NCBI GenBank assembly: GCA_964438705.1
Contig: CAYTKQ010000002.1
Span: 1-64,000, forward strand
Origin: Christensenella sp964438705
Lineage (GTDB): Bacteria; Bacillota; Clostridia; Christensenellales; Christensenellaceae
Reading direction: 5' to 3'
Length of the DNA stretch: 64,000 bases
Shown: positions 11,001 through 17,483 of the stretch, in pieces
Numbering within the stretch: the first letter of the stretch is position 1
Layout of the letters: every line of letters starts with the position of its first letter
Made by a program: the position numbers and the translations under genes
The notes under the pieces: generated by a model
Database searches by the model: none
Seen by the model: only the letters and a program-made list of their open reading frames with translations
What the model was told of the DNA's origin: nothing

Positions 11001-12543
11001 TGGCGTGATTGCGCCGCCCAATACGGACACAGATATCAATGTGGTGTTTACGGTGACAAAAGACAGTGATGGGACATCGGTCAACACGGGTGCAATCACG
11101 GTGAGCGTACCCGCGAGAACGACGGTCAATCTGCAAACGCCTACGATCATCGATTTGCCCACGGCCGAAGACCTGACATATGGACAGAGTCTGGCACAAA
11201 GCGGGCTGAACGGCGGACTCGGAGCTGTTACGGGAACATTTGCGTGGAAGAACGACAAGGAGGTTCCGGTTGGCGGAGATACAGGCGCGAAAGCCGTATT
11301 CACACCTACGGACGACGTAAACTACCAGCCTGTCGAGGTCACGGTACCCATTCATGTGAGCAAAGCGACGCCTGTCGCCACGGAGCTTGGTGCCGGCACG
11401 TTGATCTATGGCGATAAGCTCAAGGCGGGCAAGCTGACAGCGGTAGTCAAAAATCCGCACAACAACGCGGTCGTGAGCGGTGTATGGACGTGGATCGGCG
11501 ATCCGTCCGTGCGCGCAGTGGGCGGCGATAAGCAGCAGGTGCGCTTTACGCCCGATCAAGCGATCAATTATGAAGTGATCACCGACGAGGTGGAGATCAC
11601 AGTCGGTCAGGCGGTGCCGGTCGTCAGCGTCAGCGTCGATCCGCAGACGCAGTATGCGGAAAAAGACGTGACCATCAAGGTCACGGTGACCAATCCGCAG
11701 GATGCTACATTTATGGACAACCTGCCCGAACCGAAAATCGAAGGCGTGACGCTTGCGCGCAAAGGGAACGTTTATACGGGAACCTACACCATTCCGGCGG
11801 ACGCGGAGGCGGATAAGCGGATCATGTTTGAGGCGAACACCGAGGCCGTGGACGCTGCGTATGCGCAGGGACGGGGACAGGCGTTCGTGACAGTCGCCAA
11901 TCCGGTCGGCGGCGAGGATGGCAAGACGGTCGACATCACGCCCGAAAAGGGCGGGAAAGTGCCTGCGGACGTTCTTGATAAATACAAAGGGCAGGACGTG
12001 ACGCTGCGCGCCGATCACGACGGTTATACATGGAAGATCGACGCAAAAACGATCACGGGAGCGCTCGACCCGAAGGGCTATGATCTGAGCGTAACGAAGC
12101 TCGCCGATCCCGCCGTAAGCAAGCTGACGGGCGGTAAGGAGCTGATGCAGATCAGCATTGCGCACGAGGGGCCGCTGCCCTTTAAAGCGGTGCTCGAAAT
12201 GGCGGTCGGCGCGGAGCACAACGGCAAGGAGGTCTACTTGTACTTTGTGGACGAGCAAAACAACAAGCTCGTTTATCAGGCGACCTGTGTGGTTGAAAAC
12301 GGAATCGTGAGGTATGCGTTTGATCATTGCTCGAAGTATGTGATCAGCGTAGAACGCCTGACGGGCAACGAGACATCTGCGCCGGGCAAGGCAACGCCCG
12401 CGCCGACAACGCCGCAAAAAGGCGGCGCTGCAAAAACAGGCGACATGACGGATATGACGCCGTGGATCATCGTTGTGATCGCCGCGGCCGCAGTGGTGGC
12501 AGTCGTTGTAATCAGGTTGCAAAAGTCCAGAAAAAAGAAATAA
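2035..12543 (+). CDS. Giant surface-anchored protein with two GH78 alpha-L-rhamnosidase units, F5/8C, FIVAR and Ig-like domains
   Basis: Predicted to release L-rhamnose from plant or mucosal glycans outside the cell. The start chosen is the ATG at 2035, because GGGGGGT at 2021-2027 lies 7 nt upstream; the ATG at 2029 would be too close. Residues (counted from 2029, approximate): signal peptide 1-34; GH78 N-terminal beta domain 37-135; laminin/ConA-like 168-340; beta-sandwich 395-560; catalytic (alpha/alpha)6 710-1060 with the family motif DCPQRDERMGWGAD near 737-750; FIVAR 1173-1240; F5/8 type C 1243-1400; FIVAR 1403-1469. A second rhamnosidase unit spans 1475-2410, with a ConA-like insert 1704-1840 and the motif DCPDRERAQWWGD near 2002. 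Then F5/8C 2503-2668, three QEIADxI repeats with an Ig domain between the first two (2670-3030), and two MBG-like repeats 3038-3195. The C-terminus has AAKTGD, a hydrophobic helix and KSRKKK, a sortase-like or transmembrane anchor. It lies just upstream of the rhamnose uptake genes. Confidence 0.93.
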   Translation: MKLKRKNRFIAFAVAAALLITLFAGLTTAFATDVLNAYDAKTEYMENPIGIGRTNPVFSWKISKGEARGIVQTSYHIVVEGDEGVVWDSGTVTSDLSNGIVYEGSPLQSGKQYSWTVTAADNQGASASTGGTFGMGLLDEAAWNGAQWISNTGGTPAEDTGAKTDPKKYAVECEFELRSGSLGLMFGPNTSNFYMWQINTVQSQINHGETNLDNVSASDVLMLRPHRWLGGGVTGLGEYAIGDNNAIKSMRTGRHTVRLEIDNGKVTTYLDGNKLLYNNPVGSTAARTEDYLDMPTASLNEIGGAGLRVCYTASNLDKDDLTLYKLAIYDSDGQLAYLNEFKDDNPLGYGDLQTGGGILLKPTEPTPGWLAWQKPGSAESQVPLMMKEFETQNQKIKRATVYASALGHYELNLNGQKVGEEFMAPGWTEYEKRVQYQAYDVTAQLTQGGKNRIGAMIAPGWYSGNISSIGKNRYGETQALIANMVIEYENGDTQSVATDGTWFYSLDGPILSTDMFDGETYDARREQGGEKYGWTKPDYNAAKWGKVGVMYSNAYGAKTHGKTMALTAQIGPTVKKIKEVNPVSITEVKGKWIVDMGQNFAGIAEMSLKGTAGKTAKIRYGEMLNDSEKGVRGCDNADGPGSLYTANLRSAKATDYYTFKTNDKETWEPNFTFHGFRYIEISGCEKPALSDIKGYALASVSEETGSFTSSNSTLNQIYENTMWGQRSNFLSIPTDCPQRDERMGWGADTHVFAQTGLYNMDANMFYQKWLQDVRDGQYADGGYGDTAPNPHGMYNDVVWVAGGVIVPYDIWQMTGDTRILSDSYDSMKKYMSSRTTGGLVQSCTYGDWLEPVKGASDKTIIGTTYLAYQYSLMAQIADALGKSGEAESYRAKFEEVKAAFNSSFVRADGTIANGNNADLQSYYVLALGVGLATEETEPIFAQKLAERIVTDGGLMSVGFVSVNKLMPVLSKYGYNDIAYMLATSTKYPSWGYSIEQGATTLWERWNSYTKDQGFGPVDMNSFNHYSFGSVCEWFYSGIGGIKPDEQNPGFAHFLIEPELDPRAQNQVTNASTSYDSARGKIETSWSIGANDMVTLKVVVPTNSTATVLIPTTLETVSEGTGLFAKNLLDTDGKVQIDGVSGADYTEDMQKASIVLGSGSYEFQYKWKAPVSKTELAVALKNAAASIEIYEDWTDASAQAVRDAITTAQIVYDNADATTEQVTAQVSALQAAVGALEAGGNENLAAKKKATASSEVSATTFAPDKLTDGTRSGGGEATWSSNNQLTAEYHNEWAQIDLGSEKEFNRMLIFPRNDPADMAASGVGFPRDFKIQVSNDAKTWKTVITRTDYPAAGKKVDTRVQRFSFLKQQARYIKLDMTRFNITEGSSHRAQLAEIEVYDLATALGKTELGELIAQAKLFEEVDYTTESWATFASALSDAEGIYEKEAATGQEIEDAYLALQTAMDRLAMPDVATAANWIWDRPTGDSGIWSAFRKEVSLTADDMAAISGKEVIAQIAADSKYWLYINGELVVFEGSLKRGPNPKDTYVDKVDIAPYLKEGKNVIAALAWHFGMSTSYSHANSGQAGFYFDAKVNNTPIISNQSWKALNYDAYGKASKGPNYRLPESNVLFDARLEQEGWTTAEFDDSTWQAAQAFGRAGKAPWNNFVDRPIPMFAFDDYTVFDKDSIANKGTTQTSTLRNIVDEKGKPVSDYVLEAELKLDSGALGIVFGYTDGSNLNMWQIGYNTSPVLRPHVKKNGGWDVKPEKLISDVAVGDSLTHWFKVKLVVEGNIVTTYVDGKKIDVNEVVNTKGGIGLRASGQSGEKGRIRSLSVKSIDEVKTYYQDDFTNGNNFDGGKIEDGALVWDGSGTEVTVLVDKSDYVKYEAKLPTNFQFTPYLKVNGPAGKLIRISTDKTTVADGPAHMAEYVTKDGEQSYESLGWLNGDKLIFEIPKDVEILELGYRKSGYASTFDGKFESDDAFLNTLWTKARDTLYVTMRDNYMDCPDRERAQWWGDAVNEMEMAAYSLSPEAMLLAKKGIGNVLGFVTDDVIPTVAPTGGGIQELPAQSMAGVMSFYMYYEYTGDDSLLKEAYPVSANYLLKKFAMDADGVVSHRTGSWNWSDWGSNSDQRLISNLWYYIALDRTLKMADVIGVSTSDSQIVEIAKRKASIEANFERVFWNAGGFYRSPGVGVTDDRGNALAVFAGLVPEEKFDKVRGVLMSTQYASPYMEKYVLEALYLMGYENDALTRMKDRYTVMVDSELSTLWEFWDPNSGTQNHAWTGGPLTMMGRYIAGVAPVKPGFEEFSVKPQLGTVKKVDTVVPSVKGDINVVLDATGTDTLTMSTTVPTGTKAIVGVPLIGGMDATTISYQGTDVWANGKDVAGAAIKSVGADERYVYFESTKDIEFSAKRGEVHTLSVDVDDRINMQLFVNGVEKTMPYTYTLFAKDSDVSLRFVPKYDGEFAIQELTDKNGTLTIKPEDYMSPNFKMGGDYSLMGKVAYIGSTNLAKGARVTAEYAMRADTDPLWGANNLVDGIRTSQPGKSGFTTKEYVPQELENAHKVVLDLGKSQLLNSVFLYPRTDAATKDGKYPCYPMDFKIQLSENGAIWTDAVTRTNEPIPTADEGRGEYTFKLQSARYVRLATTKLGASAADEANNYYRMQLAEIEVFGETRTAQEIADTITQLTPPEKDTDEMSELTLPPGFTAEIASSSDETIIAKNGTIVPPENDTPVTLTYKITRLDGDTGQTQALRVTVPGMMPVPIDITTQPADASKKEGESAVFTVIVTGSYPHYQWQKYDKEWKDVPGATEATFTTDTLYVTDDGAKYRCAITNKASQNVTYSNEVKVNVTLSLPSAQEIADAITSVVAPQENQKQLIMPGVPPGFTLEIVNVTDVPVSNSGVITPLDAEQTGTIQFKVTRIADGSTATTAALPVTVPAKTTAAPDVSAQDIADGITSATAPQKDSKVFVLPGVPEGFTIRIASVDPQGVISTDGVIAPPNTDTDINVVFTVTKDSDGTSVNTGAITVSVPARTTVNLQTPTIIDLPTAEDLTYGQSLAQSGLNGGLGAVTGTFAWKNDKEVPVGGDTGAKAVFTPTDDVNYQPVEVTVPIHVSKATPVATELGAGTLIYGDKLKAGKLTAVVKNPHNNAVVSGVWTWIGDPSVRAVGGDKQQVRFTPDQAINYEVITDEVEITVGQAVPVVSVSVDPQTQYAEKDVTIKVTVTNPQDATFMDNLPEPKIEGVTLARKGNVYTGTYTIPADAEADKRIMFEANTEAVDAAYAQGRGQAFVTVANPVGGEDGKTVDITPEKGGKVPADVLDKYKGQDVTLRADHDGYTWKIDAKTITGALDPKGYDLSVTKLADPAVSKLTGGKELMQISIAHEGPLPFKAVLEMAVGAEHNGKEVYLYFVDEQNNKLVYQATCVVENGIVRYAFDHCSKYVISVERLTGNETSAPGKATPAPTTPQKGGAAKTGDMTDMTPWIIVVIAAAAVVAVVVIRLQKSRKKK

Positions 12544-12563
12544 CACTTCATTTTCTCTTCCTG

Positions 12564-12586
12564 GGGGCCCGCATGTGGCGGGCCCC
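12564..12586 (+). terminator. GC-rich hairpin after the giant rhamnosidase gene
   Basis: GGGGCCCGC and GCGGGCCCC form a perfect 9-bp stem with loop ATGTG, 20 bp after the stop codon. No T-run follows, so it is either a non-canonical terminator or a 3' end stabiliser. Confidence 0.6.
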
Positions 12587-12746
12587 GTCGGGGACATGTT
12601 GAAACATACAAAAATAGATCAGCGTAAGGCGCGATGCGTCTCTTTGTGTTTGTTGGTGGAAAATCCAAATCAAAAATTGGAAAATAAAGAGGAAAAAGCT
12701 GAACTCCGTCACGACTGTACTGCGCATCATTTCCATCTTGGCAGTT

Positions 12747-12797
12747 GCGCTGCGCTCTGGTTATGTGTCAAGTTGGGTGTTTTTCAGAGCGCAGCGC
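12747..12797 (+). repeat. 13-bp perfect inverted repeat in the NlpC/P60 leader
   Basis: GCGCTGCGCTCTG at 12747-12759 and CAGAGCGCAGCGC at 12785-12797 are exact reverse complements, separated by 25 nt. The structure ends 46 bp before the NlpC/P60 start. The rest of 12587-12843 shows no gene. It could be a terminator without a T-run, a leader structure, or arms left by a mobile element. Confidence 0.6.
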
Positions 12798-12843
12798 CAA
12801 TCCGCTGTTCAAAATCACATAAGAAATATAGGGGGACAAGATC

Positions 12844-13398
12844 ATGACAAACAGAAAAATGAGAGTGATTATACCGTTGTTGATTATATTGCTGGGAATA
12901 TTCTGCTTCAACGTCATCGCGTTCGCTTCCGGCGGTGAAGGCGGAGGTGAGGCCATGACAAATCATGATATCGCCACGCTTGCAAGCAGGGTCGGCGACA
13001 ATGAACAGGGAGGCGCGATCGTGACAGCTGCACTGAATTATGTAGGGACTCCTTACAGCCAGACGTTGAGAGGGGCGGGATACATGGATTGCAGTTCTTT
13101 TGTAGAACGCAGCATGGCGGATGCCGGTATCAGCATTCCCGGAACATCGGTAGAACAGGCGGTCTATTGCCTTGAAAACGATCTTGCGATCAGAGAGGAC
13201 GACGTTCAGGCGGGCGATCTTGTGTTTTGGACAAAAACAAGCTGCAATTGCGGCAGGACACACGAAATCCATCACGTGGGAATTTATTTGGGCGAAGGGA
13301 AAATAGCGGAGGCAAGCTCTTCTAAGGGGGCTGTCGTTGTGCGCAACATATGGGAGAGCGATACATGGAAAATTGCATTTTTTGCAAGAGTATTATAA
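12844..13398 (+). CDS. Secreted NlpC/P60 family cysteine peptidase
   Basis: A 184-residue protein with a signal peptide (residues 1-29, ending FNVIAFAS), a short Gly/Glu linker and one NlpC/P60 domain (about 50-180). The catalytic Cys is in YMDCSSFV (about 80-87) and the His in IHHVGIYLG (about 141-149). These enzymes usually cleave gamma-D-Glu-diaminopimelate or related peptidoglycan stem bonds. There is no SH3 or other wall-binding domain, so it is a minimal version. The RBS AGGGGG lies 6-8 nt upstream. It sits alone between two hairpins, between the rhamnosidase and the AraC regulator; a role in remodelling the wall around the giant protein is only a guess. Confidence 0.92.
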   Translation: MTNRKMRVIIPLLIILLGIFCFNVIAFASGGEGGGEAMTNHDIATLASRVGDNEQGGAIVTAALNYVGTPYSQTLRGAGYMDCSSFVERSMADAGISIPGTSVEQAVYCLENDLAIREDDVQAGDLVFWTKTSCNCGRTHEIHHVGIYLGEGKIAEASSSKGAVVVRNIWESDTWKIAFFARVL

Positions 13399-13404
13399 TG
13401 TAAT

Positions 13405-13438
13405 AGCTCCTGATAGACTTATTTGTCTATCAGGAGCT
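13405..13438. terminator. 14-bp perfect inverted repeat after the NlpC/P60 gene
   Basis: AGCTCCTGATAGAC, loop TTATTT, GTCTATCAGGAGCT. It begins 7 bp after the stop codon. The stem is long and perfect but no T-tract follows in either direction, so termination is likely but not certain. Confidence 0.7.
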
Positions 13439-13520
13439 GCCATACGGTGGCAAAGTTAGAGAAATATATGTCAACAATATCTATGAAGATCATTTGCAGC
13501 AATGCCTAAAAACAAAGTGA

Positions 13521-13537
13521 ATTTTCGCACCGAAAAT
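13521..13537. promoter_or_regulatory. Operator-like palindrome upstream of the AraC gene
   Basis: ATTTTCG-CAC-CGAAAAT is a perfect 7-bp inverted repeat with a 3-bp centre, 132 bp before the AraC start, abutting the structured repeat at 13532. The shape suits a dimeric repressor. No regulator is assigned. Confidence 0.4.
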
Positions 13538-13596
13538 GAAGTGAAATGACAGCATAGCAAAAAAAGTACGTATGCTTATTTGTTGTTACATTTATT
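13532..13596 (+). repeat. 65-bp structured repeat, copy A
   Basis: This copy shares about 54 of 65 positions with 14795-14857. It contains an outer stem AAGTG (13539-13543) with CATTT (13589-13593, one G-U) and an inner stem AGCATA (13551-13556) with TATGCT (13571-13576). It ends about 70 bp before the AraC gene. Confidence 0.7.
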
Positions 13597-13668
13597 AAAA
13601 ATGACAGGGTGATGAGTCGAGCAAAATTATATATAAAATAAATTGTAACAGATGTGGGGGATGACAGA

Positions 13669-14532
13669 ATGAAGCTTTCCTATAATATGGATGTAGACAG
13701 TGAATCGAAATGGATCATGATCACGCCCAACCAAAACGCAAAGGAATTGCTGTTTTATGTTTCGGAGATCGGTCATTTTCGTGCAGGGAAGAGCTTTTAT
13801 ACGGAACGTTTAGGCAAAGATGAGTATTACATTCTTTTCACGGTCGCGGGGCAGGGAGTGATGCGGCATAAAGGGCAGGAACTTCTGCTCGGCAAAAACA
13901 GCGTGATCGTGATCTATTGTCATGAATATCAGTATTATGCGAGCGCATCCGATGAACCGTGGGAACACTATTGGGTTCATTTCAATGGAAAGGGTGCGGA
14001 AAACTACTATAATATAATCAACGAAAGTGGGATCTGCAACATTTATCTGGACGACAAGGAAAATTTCATAAGAAATATTGAAGGGATCATGGAAAATCCG
14101 GGTGTTAACGACATCAAGCAAAGCGTGATGTCTTCTATGTATATCACAAACCTGCTCACGCAAATGGTTATGGGAAAATACAGCGTAGAAAATGTCAAGA
14201 GCCTGACACAGCACCGCGAGGTATTAAACGAGGCGCTCGATTATATTCGTGAAAATTATGCGCAGCTCATAACGCTTGAGGATTTCACAAGGGTAACGCA
14301 TCTTTCCAAATACTACTTTTTAAAGCTCTTCAAACAATTCACGGGTATGACGCCCTATGAATATTTGATCAATTACAGGGTCAACAAAGCAAAAAAATTA
14401 TTGCGATCCACAGATGCGCCGGTTTCACAGGTCGCGTTTAAGGTCGGCTTTCCGGACGAATGCAATTTCATTCGCAAGTTCAAAAAAATCACAGGGACAA
14501 CGCCCCTCAATTTTCGCAGATATCGTTACTGA
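13669..14532 (+). CDS. AraC family transcriptional regulator, probably of rhamnose use
   Basis: A 287-residue protein. The N-terminal cupin-like sugar-sensing domain covers about residues 20-150. The C-terminal pair of helix-turn-helix motifs runs from LTLEDFTRVTHLS through FKKITGTTPLNFRR (about 190-285), the classic AraC/XylS signature. The start is taken at ATG 13669, with GGGGG 8 nt upstream; a GTG at 13654 in the same frame would overlap that RBS. Downstream lies the CUT2 sugar importer and rhamnose isomerase on the same strand, and upstream the GH78 protein, so it is most likely a RhaS/RhaR-like activator. The ligand is inferred from context only. Confidence 0.9.
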   Translation: MKLSYNMDVDSESKWIMITPNQNAKELLFYVSEIGHFRAGKSFYTERLGKDEYYILFTVAGQGVMRHKGQELLLGKNSVIVIYCHEYQYYASASDEPWEHYWVHFNGKGAENYYNIINESGICNIYLDDKENFIRNIEGIMENPGVNDIKQSVMSSMYITNLLTQMVMGKYSVENVKSLTQHREVLNEALDYIRENYAQLITLEDFTRVTHLSKYYFLKLFKQFTGMTPYEYLINYRVNKAKKLLRSTDAPVSQVAFKVGFPDECNFIRKFKKITGTTPLNFRRYRY

Positions 14533-14935
14533 AAGATAAGATCAATTTGAATTGGTTTTTGTTGTGCATTGCTGAAAACGATTTCCAAAAAACTGCATGA
14601 TGCAGCTGTTTTAAAGCGCATATCGTACAAATTGGATGTGGAATTTGATCGGGAATGAATAACAATTTGTGCATATTTTTTGCCAATTTCCGCTAACTTT
14701 TAATGAAAAGTCACGAGTACAATAGGAGTGAACAAACAGAGAACAAACAAAACGCAATTTTAGGATCATCTGTAAAGAGACTCCAAGCAATACTGAAAAC
14801 GAAGTGAAATCACAGCATAGCAAAAAAGTATTTGTGCTCGTTTGTTGTTGCACTTTTTGAAAATTAGGATTTGAAAATCCGGAGGAAAAAGACGATTCCG
14901 GGAGCTGCATACAAAAACCGAAAAGGGTGGTGTTC
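14533..14935. other. 400-bp leader of the rhamnose importer operon
   Basis: No gene. It holds a weak hairpin CTGCA-TGA-TGCAG at 14593-14605 followed by CTGTTTT, a possible terminator of the AraC gene, then AT-rich sequence and copy B of the structured repeat (14795-14857). The importer promoter and AraC binding sites must lie here, but no clear -35/-10 pair was identified. Confidence 0.5.
14795..14857 (+). repeat. 65-bp structured repeat, copy B
   Basis: Compared with copy A the outer stem is AAGTG (14802-14806) with CACTT (14851-14855), fully Watson-Crick. The inner stem is AGCATA (14814-14819) with TGTGCT (14833-14838), one G-U. Pairing is kept although the bases changed. It ends about 80 bp before the sugar ABC ATPase. 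Confidence 0.7.
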
Positions 14936-16432
14936 ATGAAAGAAGTTCTAAAGCTGAAGAATATTATAAAAACATTCCCCGGCGTACTCGTTCTAGACGA
15001 CATGGATTTTGATCTTAGAACCGGGGAAATCCATGCGATTTGCGGTGAAAACGGCGCAGGGAAATCAACGATGATGAAGATTGTTACAGGCGTCTACAAA
15101 CCAGATCAGGGACAAATTTTCATCGGAGACGAGGCTGTTACGCTTGCAAGCCCAAACGATGCCTTCGATAAAGGCGTCGCGATCATCTATCAGGAAACGA
15201 GCTTGTTTGAGGAGATGACCATACTTGAAAACATCTTCCTCGGCCACGAGCTGACGAAAAAAGTCGCGGGCCTCACGATGCTTGACTACGCAGCGATGCG
15301 TGAGGAAGCCCGGAAAATTTTCAACATCATGAATGTCAACCTTGATATGGATGAAAAAACAAAAAATATGGGCATGGCACAAAAGCAGATGATCGAAATT
15401 GCAAAAGCGCTCACCTTTCATTCCAAAATACTCATCTTAGACGAGCCCACCGCCTCCTTGACACAGCGGGAAGTAGACGCGCTGTTTGAGATCGTACGCA
15501 AGCTGAAAAGCGAAGGAGTCGCCGTCGTCTATATCAGCCACCGCTTAGAGGAGATTTTTGAGCTATGCGATCGTGTGACGGTCATTCGCGATGGAAAGCA
15601 TATTTCATGCAAGGACGTCAAAGATACGGATAAGGACCAGCTTGTCACTGATATGGTCGGTCGCAGCATGGACAATTATTATCCCAAGGCAGAGGTTGAA
15701 ATTGGCGGAGAGCTGATCCGCGTGGAGCATTTGACCCAGCAGGGCGTTCTCAACGATATCAATTTCAGCATCAACAAGGGAGAGATCGTAGGTTTTTCAG
15801 GGCTTGCCGGTGCGGGGCGCACAGAACTCGCGCAGGCGTTGTGCGGTCTTTCCAAAATTGACGGCGGTGCGGTCTTCATTGAAGGGAAACAGGTCAAAAT
15901 CGACAATTATAGAGAAGCGATGCGTGAAGGGATTGTCTACGTTTCAGAGGATCGGGGAAAATACGGACTGGTCATCGAAATGAGCATCCGCCAAAATGTC
16001 ACGATGCCTCAGCTCAAAAATATGAAATCGGGGATTTTTCTCGATAAAAGCAAGGAAGAGGCAGTGACGCAACGCTTTGTCAAAGAATTTGGCATCAAAT
16101 GTCCCGACACCGATTTTCTGGTCGAAAACCTTTCGGGTGGCAACCAGCAAAAAGTGTCTGTTTCAAAAGCGATTGCCCTCAACCCCAAGTTGCTCATTCT
16201 CGATGAGCCAACACGAGGGGTGGACGTAAATGCAAAAGCGGAGATTCACAACATCGTAAGCGAACTCGCGAAGCAGGGAACGACAATTTTCATGATTTCT
16301 TCGGAAATGCCGGAGCTTATCGGCATGTGCGACCGGATATACATCATGAAGGGCGGAGAAATCGCAGGGATGCTGAATCGTAAAGAGGCGACGCAGGAGC
16401 GGATTCTGAAGGTTGCACTTCAGGTAGACTAA
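14936..16432 (+). CDS. Sugar ABC transporter, tandem ATPase subunit (rhamnose candidate)
   Basis: A 498-residue RbsA/MglA-type energising subunit with two ABC domains. The first has Walker A GENGAGKST (about residues 38-46) and Walker B ILILDEPTAS. The second has the degenerate Walker A GLAGAGRTE usual for this family, signature LSGGNQQK and Walker B LLILDEPTRG. It hydrolyses ATP at the inner face of the membrane to drive sugar import. The start ATG at 14936 has GGGTGG 5 nt upstream. It is first in an operon with two permeases and a binding lipoprotein, followed by rhaA. Rhamnose as the substrate is inferred from rhaA and the GH78 gene; the sequence itself would fit ribose, xylose or galactose importers equally well. 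Confidence 0.93.
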   Translation: MKEVLKLKNIIKTFPGVLVLDDMDFDLRTGEIHAICGENGAGKSTMMKIVTGVYKPDQGQIFIGDEAVTLASPNDAFDKGVAIIYQETSLFEEMTILENIFLGHELTKKVAGLTMLDYAAMREEARKIFNIMNVNLDMDEKTKNMGMAQKQMIEIAKALTFHSKILILDEPTASLTQREVDALFEIVRKLKSEGVAVVYISHRLEEIFELCDRVTVIRDGKHISCKDVKDTDKDQLVTDMVGRSMDNYYPKAEVEIGGELIRVEHLTQQGVLNDINFSINKGEIVGFSGLAGAGRTELAQALCGLSKIDGGAVFIEGKQVKIDNYREAMREGIVYVSEDRGKYGLVIEMSIRQNVTMPQLKNMKSGIFLDKSKEEAVTQRFVKEFGIKCPDTDFLVENLSGGNQQKVSVSKAIALNPKLLILDEPTRGVDVNAKAEIHNIVSELAKQGTTIFMISSEMPELIGMCDRIYIMKGGEIAGMLNRKEATQERILKVALQVD

Positions 16433-16451
16433 GGAAAATGGGGAGGAAGGT

Positions 16452-17483
16452 ATGAAACAAGACTCTTTGGTTGATCATAATCAGCAGAAGACAAATTCAA
16501 AAAAATTTTTGACCACGGAATTTTATTTGCTGTTGTTCGTCATCGCGATACTGATCGTGCTGAAATTTGCGGCGGGGGATTTTTATTCGCTCAATAATAT
16601 TATGAGCGTGCTCAATTATTTCAGTTACTTGCTGATCGGGGCGATTGGCATGAACATCATCATCATTACGTCGAATATCGACGTATCGGCAGGCGCAATC
16701 ATATCCGTTGTGGCAATCGTCATTGCTTTTGCGGGCAAGGCAGGCGCGCCGCTGGTGGTGTTTCTGCCGCTTGGAATGGTGACAGGTGCGGCACTTTCAT
16801 TTTTGAACGGTATTTTCATCACCAAACTGCGCATTCCCGCGATCGTCGCCACACTGGCGACCACGCAGCTCTTCGCGGGGGTATTGCCGCTGGTGGTGGA
16901 AGGCTCGATCTATGATTTACCTGCCAGCTTCACATGGCTGGCGTTCAACGCAAAGATATTTGAAGTGATACCGGCGAGCGTATTGTTTGCAGTCATCATA
17001 ACGGTGATCGCGCTGATTTTTATGAAGTATTCGCGCTTTTCCAAAAAAGTATACGCAGTGGGGAACAATCAGCAGGCCGCAAAACTTTCGGGCATCAACG
17101 TCAACAAAGTGGTCGTCCTTTCCTATGTGATCGCAGGCGCGCTTTATGGCGTCACAGCGACGCTGATTGCAACTGCGGGGCAGCGCGTCACGACAACAAT
17201 GGGCAGCGGTTTTGAAATGACGCTCATTGCTGCGGTCGTGCTCGGCGGAACAAGCATCGCGGGCGGCAGCGGAAAAATCATCGGTACGGTGTTGGGTGCG
17301 TTTATCCTTTCGGTCATCACACCCGCTATGAACTATATGGGGCTCTCCTCCGACTGGTCAGATGCGGTCATGGGTGCGATCATCCTTTTGGCGGTCATCG
17401 TCGGCTCAATCAGCATGTTCAAAAAGCACAGGCGCGCCCAGCTTGAAGTGGCGGAGAATAAAACGGAGGTGCAACAGCCATGA
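16452..17483 (+). CDS. Sugar ABC transporter permease, RbsC type (first)
   Basis: A 343-residue integral membrane protein of the branched-chain/ribose permease family, with about eight to ten hydrophobic helices. Recognisable family segments are the ITSNIDVSAGAI loop, LRIPAIVATLATTQLFAG and VLGGTSIAGGSG near the C-terminal half. It forms a heterodimeric pore with the next gene. The RBS GGGAGGAAGG is close to the ATG. Its TGA overlaps the next ATG by 4 bp, implying translational coupling and equal amounts of the two permeases. Confidence 0.93.
   Translation: MKQDSLVDHNQQKTNSKKFLTTEFYLLLFVIAILIVLKFAAGDFYSLNNIMSVLNYFSYLLIGAIGMNIIIITSNIDVSAGAIISVVAIVIAFAGKAGAPLVVFLPLGMVTGAALSFLNGIFITKLRIPAIVATLATTQLFAGVLPLVVEGSIYDLPASFTWLAFNAKIFEVIPASVLFAVIITVIALIFMKYSRFSKKVYAVGNNQQAAKLSGINVNKVVVLSYVIAGALYGVTATLIATAGQRVTTTMGSGFEMTLIAAVVLGGTSIAGGSGKIIGTVLGAFILSVITPAMNYMGLSSDWSDAVMGAIILLAVIVGSISMFKKHRRAQLEVAENKTEVQQP

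Noticed and set aside
2029..12543. Possibility that the giant gene is an assembly artefact joining two rhamnosidase genes
   Set aside because: The frame is continuous, the two catalytic halves are diverged rather than identical, and the FIVAR and F5/8C modules form a natural linker; the single signal peptide and single anchor fit one protein.
10714..12597. 627-codon open frame on the minus strand
   Set aside because: It lies wholly antisense to the stalk of the giant rhamnosidase. Its translation is Arg/His-rich with no domain, signal or RBS; it is a by-product of GC-rich third positions.
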